A stretch of DNA of 24,384 bases from contig DESS01000366.1 in assembly GCA_002361335.1 (NCBI GenBank), forward strand, positions 3,891 through 28,274. Reading direction: 5' to 3'. Every line of letters begins with the position of its first letter. The first letter of the stretch is position 1. The DNA is from Richelia sp. UBA3308 (GTDB taxonomy: Bacteria > Cyanobacteriota > Cyanobacteriia > Cyanobacteriales > Nostocaceae). The notes under the pieces are model-generated. The model saw nothing but the letters and a program-made list of their open reading frames with translations. It did not search any database and was not told where the DNA came from. This document shows positions 1-6,848 of the stretch, in pieces. Made by a program: the position numbers and the translations under genes.

Positions 1-58
1 TTATTACTTCTTACTTCTTACTCATTACTTATTACTTCTTACTTCTTACTTCTTACTT
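1..58. repeat. Heptanucleotide STRR tract (TTACTTC units)
   Basis: Degenerate head-to-tail copies of the heptamer TTACTTC, with ATTACTC variants, fill the first 58 bases. This is the short tandemly repeated repetitive (STRR) sequence class typical of heterocystous cyanobacteria. The same unit, reverse complemented (GAAGTAA), recurs at 5319-5350, and a related one (GAGTAAT) at 24256-24309. It lies just downstream of the binding-protein gene that ends at 92. Confidence 0.85.
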
Positions 59-91
59 TAGTTTGTTATTTTCCCATTTCCCCATCTTCTT

Positions 92-988
92 CTACAATCC
101 CTTAGACTTGCGAAACTCCCTGACAACTTCCTTGACATCGCGCAATTCACCTGCTACTTGATAATTAAGTTGTTGCATTTCATTGCCATTGAGAATTCCA
201 GCTAATTGAGATAGAGGTTTTTTCAACTGGGGATATTTTTTCAAAGTATCCTGACGAATAACTGGTACAGCTTCATAAGGGGGAAAATATTTCTTATCAT
301 CTTCTAAAATTACCAAACCCAAACTAGCGATTTGTCCGTCGGTAGAATTACCTGATATCATATCCACAAGCCCTTGATGTAATGCTCGATATACCAGGTT
401 TGTATCCATAGTCTTGGGGGATTTTTTAAATTGTAAATTGTAAATTTTAGATAATCCTGGAAAACCATCTGGTCTTTCACCAAATTCATAACCGAAACCC
501 ATTCTCCACTCTGGTGTATATTTAGCAGATTCTGAGATTGTTTGGATATTATATTTCTTGGCATCTTCGCCACGAATTATAATCGCATAAGTATTTTCAA
601 AACCCAAAGGTTCGGCTACTTCTACATTAAACTTTTTATCGTAAGCTTCTTTGACTATATTATAAACTTTAACTGGGTCATCAATTATCTTTTCCTGCAA
701 AATTGTTGCAAAAGACGTGCCTGTATATTCGATATAAGCATCAATTTCCCCAGCAAGCATGGCAGTATGACAAATAAAAGTACCACCCAACTGCAGACGA
801 CGATCGACTTTTAAATCAGTCGTTGCTTCAATTTGCTGTGCTAAAAGTTCTCCTAAAATATTTTGTTCGTTAAAGCTTTTCGCTCCCACGACAATATCGC
901 CACCGCCACTAGTTGAAGTAACACCACAACCAGCAATTCCCAAACTCAAACATAAACAAACAAACAATAGCGTAAAAAATCTCTTCAT
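92..988 (-). CDS. Glycine betaine/choline-type ABC transporter substrate-binding lipoprotein
   Basis: 298 aa. The N-terminus is a lipoprotein signal: a positive start (MKRFF), a hydrophobic stretch to residue 17 and the lipobox I18-A19-G20-C21, so the mature protein should be lipid-anchored at Cys21. The body starts with the OpuAC/ProX/OsmF-type strand VVGAKSFNEQNILGELLAQQ and contains LAGEIDAYIEYTGT, both typical of quaternary-amine (glycine betaine, choline, carnitine) binding proteins. It is the last gene of a minus-strand set with permease (1096-1731) and ATPase (1875-2624). It is separated from the permease by 107 nt containing a palindromic repeat. Function: captures a compatible solute or its precursor in the periplasm and delivers it to the permease. 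The exact ligand cannot be read from sequence. Confidence 0.88.
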   Translation of the reverse strand: MKRFFTLLFVCLCLSLGIAGCGVTSTSGGGDIVVGAKSFNEQNILGELLAQQIEATTDLKVDRRLQLGGTFICHTAMLAGEIDAYIEYTGTSFATILQEKIIDDPVKVYNIVKEAYDKKFNVEVAEPLGFENTYAIIIRGEDAKKYNIQTISESAKYTPEWRMGFGYEFGERPDGFPGLSKIYNLQFKKSPKTMDTNLVYRALHQGLVDMISGNSTDGQIASLGLVILEDDKKYFPPYEAVPVIRQDTLKKYPQLKKPLSQLAGILNGNEMQQLNYQVAGELRDVKEVVREFRKSKGL

Positions 989-1043
989 TTTTATTTGTGG
1001 ATATTAGGATAAAAATTTAAATGTTTTACTTTTTGCATTCGCC

Positions 1044-1085
1044 AGACGTTGCATTCGCCCTTGCTGCGCGGGCGTAGCAACGTCT
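1044..1085. repeat. Palindromic dispersed-type repeat in permease/binding-protein gap
   Basis: Nested inverted repeat: AGACGTTGC (1044-1052) pairs with GCAACGTCT (1077-1085), and inside it CGCCC pairs with GGGCG around TTGCTGCGC. Its GC content stands out from the AT-rich surroundings. It resembles palindromic elements scattered in intergenic DNA of Nostocales genomes. On the transcript it would form a hairpin between the permease and binding-protein coding regions and could affect relative expression, but no T-tract follows. Confidence 0.75.
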
Positions 1086-1095
1086 CGCTTATTAA

Positions 1096-1731
1096 CTAAC
1101 TATTGCCCTTACTCAAAAAACGTTCTAACGCCCCAATTCCTAAATCAGCAATTAGTGCAATCAAGGCAGCAGGAACTGCACCAGCTAAAATCAACTGATT
1201 ATTTACCAAATAAATTCCCCGAAAAATAAACACACCCAAACCACCAGCACCAATGGCTGCTGCAATCGTTGCAATCCCAATACCAATTACCAATGCAACC
1301 CGCACACCGGCCAAAATTACTCCCAGGGCCAAAGGAATTTCTACCTGTAACAATAATTCTCTATCCGTCATTCCCATGCCGCGCCCAGCTTCACGAATTG
1401 CTGGATTTACATTGGTAATACCGGTGTAAGTATTTCTAATTATTGGCAAAAAAGAATATAAGGTAAGTGCCACAATTGCTGGAATTGGACCAATTCCGCC
1501 AATAATTGGAACCGGAATTAATAAACCAAACAAAGCCAAACTAGGAATAGTTTGGAGAATATTCGCAATACCCAAAATAGGTTGACGAAGAGCTTTATTA
1601 CGAGTAATTAAAATCCCTAAAGGAATTCCGACAAAGGTCGCAATCGCGATCGCAATAATTACTAACACCAAATGTTCGATACTGCGATCGATAATTTCCG
1701 AACCGTATTTAATCAGAAAAAAATCATTCAT
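1096..1731 (-). CDS. ABC transporter permease, OpuC/OpuB type
   Basis: 211 aa, a typical length for the single-permease subunits of OpuB/OpuC/YehW-type osmolyte importers. Hydrophobic segments lie near residues 20-42, 53-75, 80-98, 134-160 and 180-200. The cytoplasmic EAA loop that docks on the ATPase is visible at about residues 113-135 (REAGRGMGMTDRELLLQVEIP), followed by the usual LALGVILAG helix. The gene sits 143 nt downstream of the ATPase stop and 107 nt upstream of the binding protein, all on the minus strand. The start is the ATG at 1731. Only one permease gene is present, so the channel is presumably a homodimer. Confidence 0.88.
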   Translation of the reverse strand: MNDFFLIKYGSEIIDRSIEHLVLVIIAIAIATFVGIPLGILITRNKALRQPILGIANILQTIPSLALFGLLIPVPIIGGIGPIPAIVALTLYSFLPIIRNTYTGITNVNPAIREAGRGMGMTDRELLLQVEIPLALGVILAGVRVALVIGIGIATIAAAIGAGGLGVFIFRGIYLVNNQLILAGAVPAALIALIADLGIGALERFLSKGNS

Positions 1732-1808
1732 TTTGATAAATTAGAATCACATTGGCTATGGGAAGAGGAGAAGGGGAAAAGTATTTTAAATTTTAACTTG
1801 ATTATCCT

Positions 1809-1838
1809 CATTCCTAATTCCTAATTCTTAACTCCTAA
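1809..1838. repeat. Short STRR-like heptamer tract (CTAATTC)
   Basis: About four degenerate copies of a 7-nt unit (CTAATTC / TTAACTC) in the ATPase-permease gap. Same repeat class as the tracts at 1-58 and 5319-5350, but shorter and less regular. Confidence 0.5.
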
Positions 1839-1874
1839 ATTTCAATGGAAAATTCTGGCATTCAAAATCTAAAA

Positions 1875-2624
1875 TTAAACATCTGTTTTCAAACATTCCA
1901 TAAAAGCAACGGCTTCCGGATGTGAGGAACTCTTAAACTCATCCGGCGTTCCTATAAATACTAGTTTTCCCCCATACAGTAAACCAATTCTTGTGGCTAA
2001 AACAAAGGCTTCTTGAATATCGTGGGTTACAAAAACAACGGTTTTACTTAATTCCTGCTGTAACCTTTTAAACTCTTTCTGAAGTTCTAATCTTGTTATG
2101 GGATCTAATGCACCAAAGGGTTCATCCATTAATAATACAGGAGGATCGGCAGCTAATGCTCTTGCGACACCTACCCGTTGTCTTTGCCCACCAGAAAGTT
2201 CTCTGGGATATCTAGATGCGAATTGTTCTGGTTCTAAACCTACCAATTTTAACAATTCAAAAACTCGCATTTTGATTTGCTTCGAGTTCCAACCTTCCAA
2301 TGAAGGAATTAAACCTACATTACGTTCGATTGTAAAATGAGGAAATAATCCTATTTCTTGAATTACATAGCCTATCTTGCGTCTGAGCTTAATTTCATCC
2401 CATTCAGTTGTCGGTATACCATCAAACAATACTTGACCTTCTGTAGGTCTAAATAGGCGGTTAATCAACTTCATTGTCGTGGTTTTACCGCTACCACTAC
2501 GTCCTAATAATATTACTGCTTCTCCTTTACGAATTTGAAAGTCAAGATTTGATACTAAAGAGCGTTGATTTTTACTGAGAGTAACATTACGGAACTCTAC
2601 AGCATATTCCTTTTTCTGTGACAT
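1875..2624 (-). CDS. ABC transporter ATP-binding protein, osmolyte (OpuCA-like) family
   Basis: 249 aa ABC ATPase. Walker A is GRSGSGKTT (41-49), the Q-loop glutamine is Q89 (VIQEIGLFPHFTI), the signature is LSGGQRQR (143-150), Walker B is VLLMDEP (163-169), and the H-loop histidine is H201 (VFVTHDIQEA). The Q-loop context and overall layout are those of quaternary-amine importer ATPases. The C-terminal CBS pair found in OpuAA/OpuCA is absent: the protein ends soon after the ABC core, so CBS-based ionic-strength sensing is not available. It is the first gene of the minus-strand transporter set. The AT-rich stretch upstream (2625-2700) probably holds its promoter. Confidence 0.92.
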   Translation of the reverse strand: MSQKKEYAVEFRNVTLSKNQRSLVSNLDFQIRKGEAVILLGRSGSGKTTTMKLINRLFRPTEGQVLFDGIPTTEWDEIKLRRKIGYVIQEIGLFPHFTIERNVGLIPSLEGWNSKQIKMRVFELLKLVGLEPEQFASRYPRELSGGQRQRVGVARALAADPPVLLMDEPFGALDPITRLELQKEFKRLQQELSKTVVFVTHDIQEAFVLATRIGLLYGGKLVFIGTPDEFKSSSHPEAVAFMECLKTDV

Positions 2625-3031
2625 GGATATTTTTCCGCTTTGGGCTTATTTTACTTTAATGTAATAGAACTTAGCAAAAAGAAACATTTTGACTATAAAA
2701 TTTGTACTCTGAAAAACTTGAACGTAGTAATAAGGCTTGTAGCGTCACCCACCAACAATCAATTGTGACCATATCGTAAGTCCTGTGTAATTTTAATTTA
2801 CTCTATTCGGGTCGCAATTGTCGGTAAAATATGGTCAAATTAGTCAGAATTGATCAGAGACAAGGGGATGGGGAGAAAAAATTCAAACCTTAAACTCCTC
2901 ACTACTCAGTCAAGATCCGGGTATCTCTATGTCCAATTCCCTACTCCAGACTGATGTTTTTCTGCATGATAATGTGCACAAATAGTTAGGGAAATACTAT
3001 CTACCGATAGAAAATTAACAGGATTTAGATT
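2625..3031. promoter_or_regulatory. Divergent intergenic region between transporter and GST
   Basis: 407 nt without a credible gene. It must hold the promoters of both the minus-strand transporter and the plus-strand GST. On the plus strand, GATAAT (near 2968) and TACTAT (near 2994) are possible -10 elements for the GST, neither with a convincing -35. No clear NtcA site (GTA-N8-TAC) or hairpin was seen. Confidence 0.35.
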
Positions 3032-4000
3032 ATGGGTTTGGGAATTCTCAAAGATGGTAAATGGATATCTCGTCGGGAGCAGGAAGACTCGCAAGGTAAG
3101 TTTATTCGTCCATCAACAACTTTTCGCGACAAAATCACGGCTGATGGTTCGAGTGGATTTAAAGCTGAATCGGGACGCTATCATTTATATATCTCTTGGG
3201 CTTGCCCTTGGGCTTGTCGCACTGCAATTATGCGTCAGTTAAAGGGACTCCAACATGCCATCGGTTTGTCGGTGGTAGCTGCGGAAATTCACGAAAATAG
3301 CTGGGAATTTACTGATGAACCTGGTGCTATTCCCGACAATGTTAATCATACAGATTATTTATGGCAACTCTACTTAAAAGCTCAACCCGATTATACGGGA
3401 AGAGTAACGGTTCCGGTTTTATGGGATAAGCAAAAAGGCACAATTGTCAATAATGAATCCCGGGAAATTATTCGGATGTTTGATACCGAATTCGAGGAAG
3501 AAGCGAGGGAAGACGCAAATTTTTATCCACAAGATTTACAAACAATTATTGACGAAACAATAGATCGGATTTATCAACCAATTAATAATGGTGTATATCG
3601 AGCGGGGTTTGCAACTTCTCAGTCGGCTTATGATGAAGGTGTTACTGAATTATTTGATGCCCTAGATTATTGGGAAAAAGTTTTAGAAAAACAACGTTAT
3701 CTTTGTGGAAATAAAGTTACTGAAGCTGATTGGTGTATGTTCACTACTTTATTTCGTTTTGATGCAGTTTATTACGTGCATTTTAAATGTAATGTACGCC
3801 GGATTGTAGAATATCCTAATTTGTGGAATTATCTCAAAGAACTATATCAAATGCCAGGAGTTAAAGAAACTTGTAATCTCGACCATATTAAACGGCATTA
3901 TTATATCAGTCATCCTAACGTGAACCCCCATCAAATTGTACCAAAAGGACCAATAATTAATTTTGATGAACCTCACGATCGCGATAAAATTCCAGAGTAA
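3032..4000 (+). CDS. Glutathionyl-hydroquinone reductase-type glutathione S-transferase (Xi class)
   Basis: 322 aa, the usual size of the YqjG/ECM4/PcpF family. The defining active-site motif is W56-A57-C58-P59-W60-A61, where Cys58 is the expected catalytic cysteine that reduces glutathionyl-hydroquinones. Flanking family signatures are GRYHLYISWACPWACRT at the start of the thioredoxin fold, VPVLWDKQKGTIVNNESREI (the glutathione-contacting VNNESxEI segment) and the helical C-terminal domain (LCGNKVTEADWCMFTTLFRFD). The usual CPWAHRT here reads CPWACRT, with a cysteine replacing the histidine two residues after the WA. The role is detoxification or recycling of quinone-glutathione adducts in the cytosol. 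It is monocistronic and divergent from the transporter. Confidence 0.92.
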   Translation: MGLGILKDGKWISRREQEDSQGKFIRPSTTFRDKITADGSSGFKAESGRYHLYISWACPWACRTAIMRQLKGLQHAIGLSVVAAEIHENSWEFTDEPGAIPDNVNHTDYLWQLYLKAQPDYTGRVTVPVLWDKQKGTIVNNESREIIRMFDTEFEEEAREDANFYPQDLQTIIDETIDRIYQPINNGVYRAGFATSQSAYDEGVTELFDALDYWEKVLEKQRYLCGNKVTEADWCMFTTLFRFDAVYYVHFKCNVRRIVEYPNLWNYLKELYQMPGVKETCNLDHIKRHYYISHPNVNPHQIVPKGPIINFDEPHDRDKIPE

Positions 4001-4080
4001 GGTAACACATTGAAGAGCCACTAAGACATGACTGCTGGCAGCTAGGTATAAAAATCAGCTTTACAATCATGACAGGCAAG

Positions 4081-4096
4081 CCCCCCATAAGGGGGG
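4081..4096. repeat. C6/G6 hairpin downstream of GST
   Basis: CCCCCC-ATAA-GGGGGG forms a 6-bp GC-only stem 80 nt after the GST stop. It is followed by TTAGGGAGATTTT rather than a clean T-tract, so it is a weak terminator candidate. The C/G-run palindrome resembles the one at 10822-10840 and is a common intergenic motif of cyanobacteria. Confidence 0.55.
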
Positions 4097-4152
4097 TTAG
4101 GGAGATTTTACATTTGCCAAACTACAAAAATATTTTCTCCAATACCGAAATT

Positions 4153-4617
4153 TCAAACAAAATTATCTGTTGCAGTAAGTGGATGGTTTAGAGGTTTTAC
4201 TTTCCATAATTCACGCCCAATATTATCAGCAATCAAGAATAGTGTGTTATCAAAAACACTTAGTTCGGAAGGATTGGAACTATTGCGAAACTAAAGTTAT
4301 ATATTATACTACATGATTACCATGAATAGTACCATCACTTACCCATATCCCTTGCTGCAAAGAATTATTTGTAGCTTCAAAAACAGCGATTTTTGTTGGC
4401 AATACTAAGTAAATAGGTAGTAAGGTTAATGCTTTCACCTGGAAAAATACTTATGCGATCGTCCGCCGCTATAGGTGTATCATTAACTGTAGGTGAAGCT
4501 ATCGGTTGCATTGTCACTGTCGGCTAAGTAATCAAAAGCTCCATTGGGATTGTAGTCAAAGGTATTATCGGTATTAAAAGTAACTATTGCACCGGAAGCA
4601 AGAGTAATGGGGTTGTC
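4153..4617 (-). pseudogene. Decayed cadherin-like / ELWxxDGT-repeat surface protein fragment
   Basis: Reading the minus strand in three frames gives pieces of one kind of large cyanobacterial surface protein. First is a tandem cadherin/VCBS-like repeat (LDNPITLASGAIVTF, then NPNGAFDYLADSDNATDSFT) ending in a stop at 4483-4485. After a frameshift comes VNDTPIAADDRISIFPGESI, the usual continuation of that repeat. In a further frame comes KSLFFEATNNSLQQGIWVSD plus GT, with a stop at 4304-4306, then ELSVFDNTLFLIADNIGREL plus WK, ending at 4153. The last two match the ELWxxDGT repeat pattern. No start codon or signal peptide remains and there are at least three disruptions. The homology begins almost exactly at the stop codon of the adjoining TspO gene, which suggests a recombination junction. 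Confidence 0.7.
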
Positions 4618-5120
4618 TAGTTGAGTTGCCACATCGCGTAGTACAGAGGAATGTCGTAGAACACGACCCAGGTAAAATAAAAACCAAGAGCTACCGCAGA
4701 CCATCTATCATAAATCAATAAGGCAACCTGAAAAATTGTTAGCGGGGCAACAAAGGCAATCAGTCCAAGCAAGCCGATAAGCAAGTTCTGCGACTCAAAC
4801 AATGCATAATTCCAAAGTGCGTTGAATAGCATTACAACGAGAAGTGCCGTCAATCCGATTACCCGGTGCCCCCAGGCTAAAGCCACCACACATAGTCGAT
4901 ACGCAATAAATCCATTTATCAGATAAACGACAATCGCGATGATGACAAAACCCCAGATTGGTACGTGCCAACTTGGTTTCGCGAGATTTACATACCAGGT
5001 TTGCAGTCCTTCTGTACCAAGGAACCCTTCCACAATTGCGATACCGATGCATAGCGCAAAAGCGAACCGGAGCGCACGGTAATTCAAACGTTTTAATTCT
5101 TCACTCAAGAGAATCAACAA
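4617..5120 (-). CDS. TspO/MBR family protein
   Basis: 167 aa, close to the family norm, with about five hydrophobic helices. The family hallmark WYVNLAKPSWHVPIWGFVII (residues about 42-61) corresponds to the WY-x-L-x-KP-W-x-P motif after helix 1. Further signatures are LFNALWNYALFESQN and the C-terminal FYFTWVVFYDIPLYYAMWQLN. TspO proteins are membrane proteins that bind porphyrins and related ligands and are linked to stress and tetrapyrrole metabolism. The best start in this frame is TTG at 5120; no in-frame ATG gives the first helix, so the start is uncertain. By eye the gene looks richer in GC than its neighbours. It abuts the adhesin remnant, so it may be a transferred or rearranged gene. 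Confidence 0.8.
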   Translation of the reverse strand: MLILLSEELKRLNYRALRFAFALCIGIAIVEGFLGTEGLQTWYVNLAKPSWHVPIWGFVIIAIVVYLINGFIAYRLCVVALAWGHRVIGLTALLVVMLFNALWNYALFESQNLLIGLLGLIAFVAPLTIFQVALLIYDRWSAVALGFYFTWVVFYDIPLYYAMWQLN

Positions 5121-5288
5121 CCCACATAAATATTTATTAGATGGAATCTTTATGTCTATTACACCAAGTTTTTCATTTTAAGTAAATTATTTCAAGGGGT
5201 GACAAATAGTTCACGGGGTGACAAGCACCCCGAAACCTTTCTCACTCCTATGTTTTTAGCTTGAAACCTTAGAACCAAATTGAATAAA

Positions 5289-5301
5289 AATGATAATCAT
5301 T
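5289..5301. promoter_or_regulatory. Fur-box-like palindrome
   Basis: AATGAT-A-ATCATT is a perfect 6-1-6 inverted repeat of the type forming half of the classical Fur box. It lies about 170 nt upstream of the TspO start codon (minus strand). A single 13-nt match in AT-rich DNA can arise by chance, so this is a candidate only. Confidence 0.3.
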
Positions 5302-5318
5302 CTAGTACCGCTTCGCGG

Positions 5319-5350
5319 AAGTAAGAAGTAAGAAGTAAGAAGTAAGAAGT
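5319..5350. repeat. Heptanucleotide STRR tract (AAGTAAG units)
   Basis: Four and a half near-perfect copies of AAGTAAG, the reverse complement of the TTACTTC unit at 1-58. It directly follows a short GC-rich inverted sequence (CCGCTTCGCGG, about 5308-5318), a combination often seen beside STRRs in Nostocales. Confidence 0.85.
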
Positions 5351-5415
5351 TTGATTTTCTAGGCTTTTGAGCCATTTTTAATGATTGCCTTATTTACGCC
5401 GTGCTGTACTAGTGT

Positions 5416-5454
5416 GGAGTGGTGGGTGGTCACAACGTGACCACCCACCACTCC
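5416..5454. repeat. Perfect 18-bp hairpin
   Basis: GGAGTGGTGGGTGGTCAC (5416-5433) and its exact reverse complement (5437-5454) are separated by AAC. There is no T-tract on either side, so it is not a standard intrinsic terminator. A stem of this length with no mismatch in non-coding DNA suggests a recently copied palindromic element or a strong RNA structure. Confidence 0.8.
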
Positions 5455-5701
5455 CGCTCAACGAATTTAACTGTCAATTGATTTATTTTTGATCAGAGAT
5501 AATTTTATGGTAAAAAAATATCGGTCAAAATAAGATACGGAAGACCGATAAATGAAAATAATAACATTGTATGAATCACATTTTAAGCAATCATTCACCA
5601 AAGCTCAATATAAAACTTTGGAAACTTTAAAATAAGTTCACCGACTCTTGTTTAAATCTTTATGTTTGAACACAAAAAAAAGGCTTCTTTTTATGGAAAT
5701 G

Positions 5702-6583
5702 TCAAATGCTTAATTTTGCCTTTTGAAGGGATTTGTTAGGCATTACTAGTAGGCGATCGATCTTTCCTAAGCCAACTAACTCTAACATTTGCATCCACTC
5801 TGAATTTATCTCAGATGCATATTTAAGTTCGGCAAAAGATGCCATGGCATCATACCAAATACCATTTTTTGCATAAAATAATCCCCTCTGACGCGGCGAG
5901 ACTCTATCTAACTGAATTTGAAAACCGGAAGCCATGGCTTCTCTTTTCACCCATCCTCGAGCAACTTGTTTACGAGAAAATCTGTAATCAGTGCAATTTA
6001 CATTTATGAATAAATAATATTGATACCATTTACCAACTTCTAATGATGGTGTGCTGGGTGGAAGAGAAACACCAATCACTCCTGGTGCATCAGTTAATTG
6101 TAATTGTGTTTCGTAAATTGTATGGTTTTGCCGATTGCGTAAGGAAAATTTCGCTTTTTTTATAGTTTTTAATTCATAGGGAACGTAAAACCAAAATTTC
6201 GGATATTCTTTTGTTGTTAATCCCCAACGTAATTCTCTACCATCTGCTTTTTTTGTCAGAGGTACTAAGGCAGTAAGTGGTATTTCTTCTGCTACAATAC
6301 AAGCGTTACGACTTCCTGCTGGTCTAGTTCCTTGTGGTGTTCCTTGACGTTGGGGTTGTCTAAAATATACAAAGTCTCTACGTTTTTTACGAGTCTGGCG
6401 GGTTCTATTTAATAATGGTGTATTTCTTCTCGGCTTCTTTTTAACTGGTCTAGTGGTATTATTTGGTTGTTTATTTGTAGATGAATTTGCTGGTACAGCT
6501 TTTGTGGGTATGGAAGTCACCAATACCAAGTTTATCGTTAATAAAAGCTTTAATAATTGTTGACAATATTTTATGTAAGCCAT
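5702..6583 (-). CDS. DUF928 domain protein, secreted
   Basis: 293 aa. An N-terminal signal peptide (hydrophobic LLKLLLTINLVLVTSI, then an Ala/Pro site near 28-32) is followed by a very basic, low-complexity linker (residues about 33-85, rich in K/R/T/N). The DUF928 domain shows its usual landmarks: RPAGSRNAC, then EIPLTALVPLTKK, then KFWFYVPYE, and later GKWYQYYLFINVNCTD. The domain is predicted to be beta-rich and exported; its function is unknown. DUF928 genes are known to neighbour CHASE2/CHAT genes in cyanobacteria, as here, where it lies 265 nt downstream of the CHAT-CHASE2 gene on the same strand. That gap leaves co-transcription open. Confidence 0.85.
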   Translation of the reverse strand: MAYIKYCQQLLKLLLTINLVLVTSIPTKAVPANSSTNKQPNNTTRPVKKKPRRNTPLLNRTRQTRKKRRDFVYFRQPQRQGTPQGTRPAGSRNACIVAEEIPLTALVPLTKKADGRELRWGLTTKEYPKFWFYVPYELKTIKKAKFSLRNRQNHTIYETQLQLTDAPGVIGVSLPPSTPSLEVGKWYQYYLFINVNCTDYRFSRKQVARGWVKREAMASGFQIQLDRVSPRQRGLFYAKNGIWYDAMASFAELKYASEINSEWMQMLELVGLGKIDRLLVMPNKSLQKAKLSI

Positions 6584-6848
6584 AGCTAACTATATTTTTA
6601 ATTCTATATTTTAAATTGTATATTTTTAATTTTAAAATTTTCTATAGTGATTTTTAACCCAGAGGAACCCAAAGGTACTGCCTCGGAACACAGAGTTTTT
6701 TTTATTCATATGTTGAATAATTTCAATACAAAAGTCAAGGATATAAGTTCTAATATCAATATTGTATAAATTATTTACTTGACATTTTGTTACGGTTTAT
6801 GTAGTAATTCCTATATTATAACCAGGGCAGACTGTGCCAAAATTAAAC

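Larger units (their letters stand above)
5121..5701. other. Gene-less region with hairpins and repeats
   Basis: 581 nt with no supportable gene on either strand. It contains the hairpin CGGGGTG-ACAAG-CACCCCG (5214-5232), a Fur-box-like palindrome (5289-5301), an STRR tract (5319-5350), a perfect 18-bp hairpin (5416-5454), and an 8-bp stem TATCGGTC/GACCGATA (5519-5526/5543-5550). The loop of that last stem carries most of a 15-nt sequence repeated at 13046. Confidence 0.6.

Noticed and set aside
1..58. CRISPR-like array in the repeat tracts
   Set aside because: Seven-base tandem units without spacers; this is STRR, not CRISPR.
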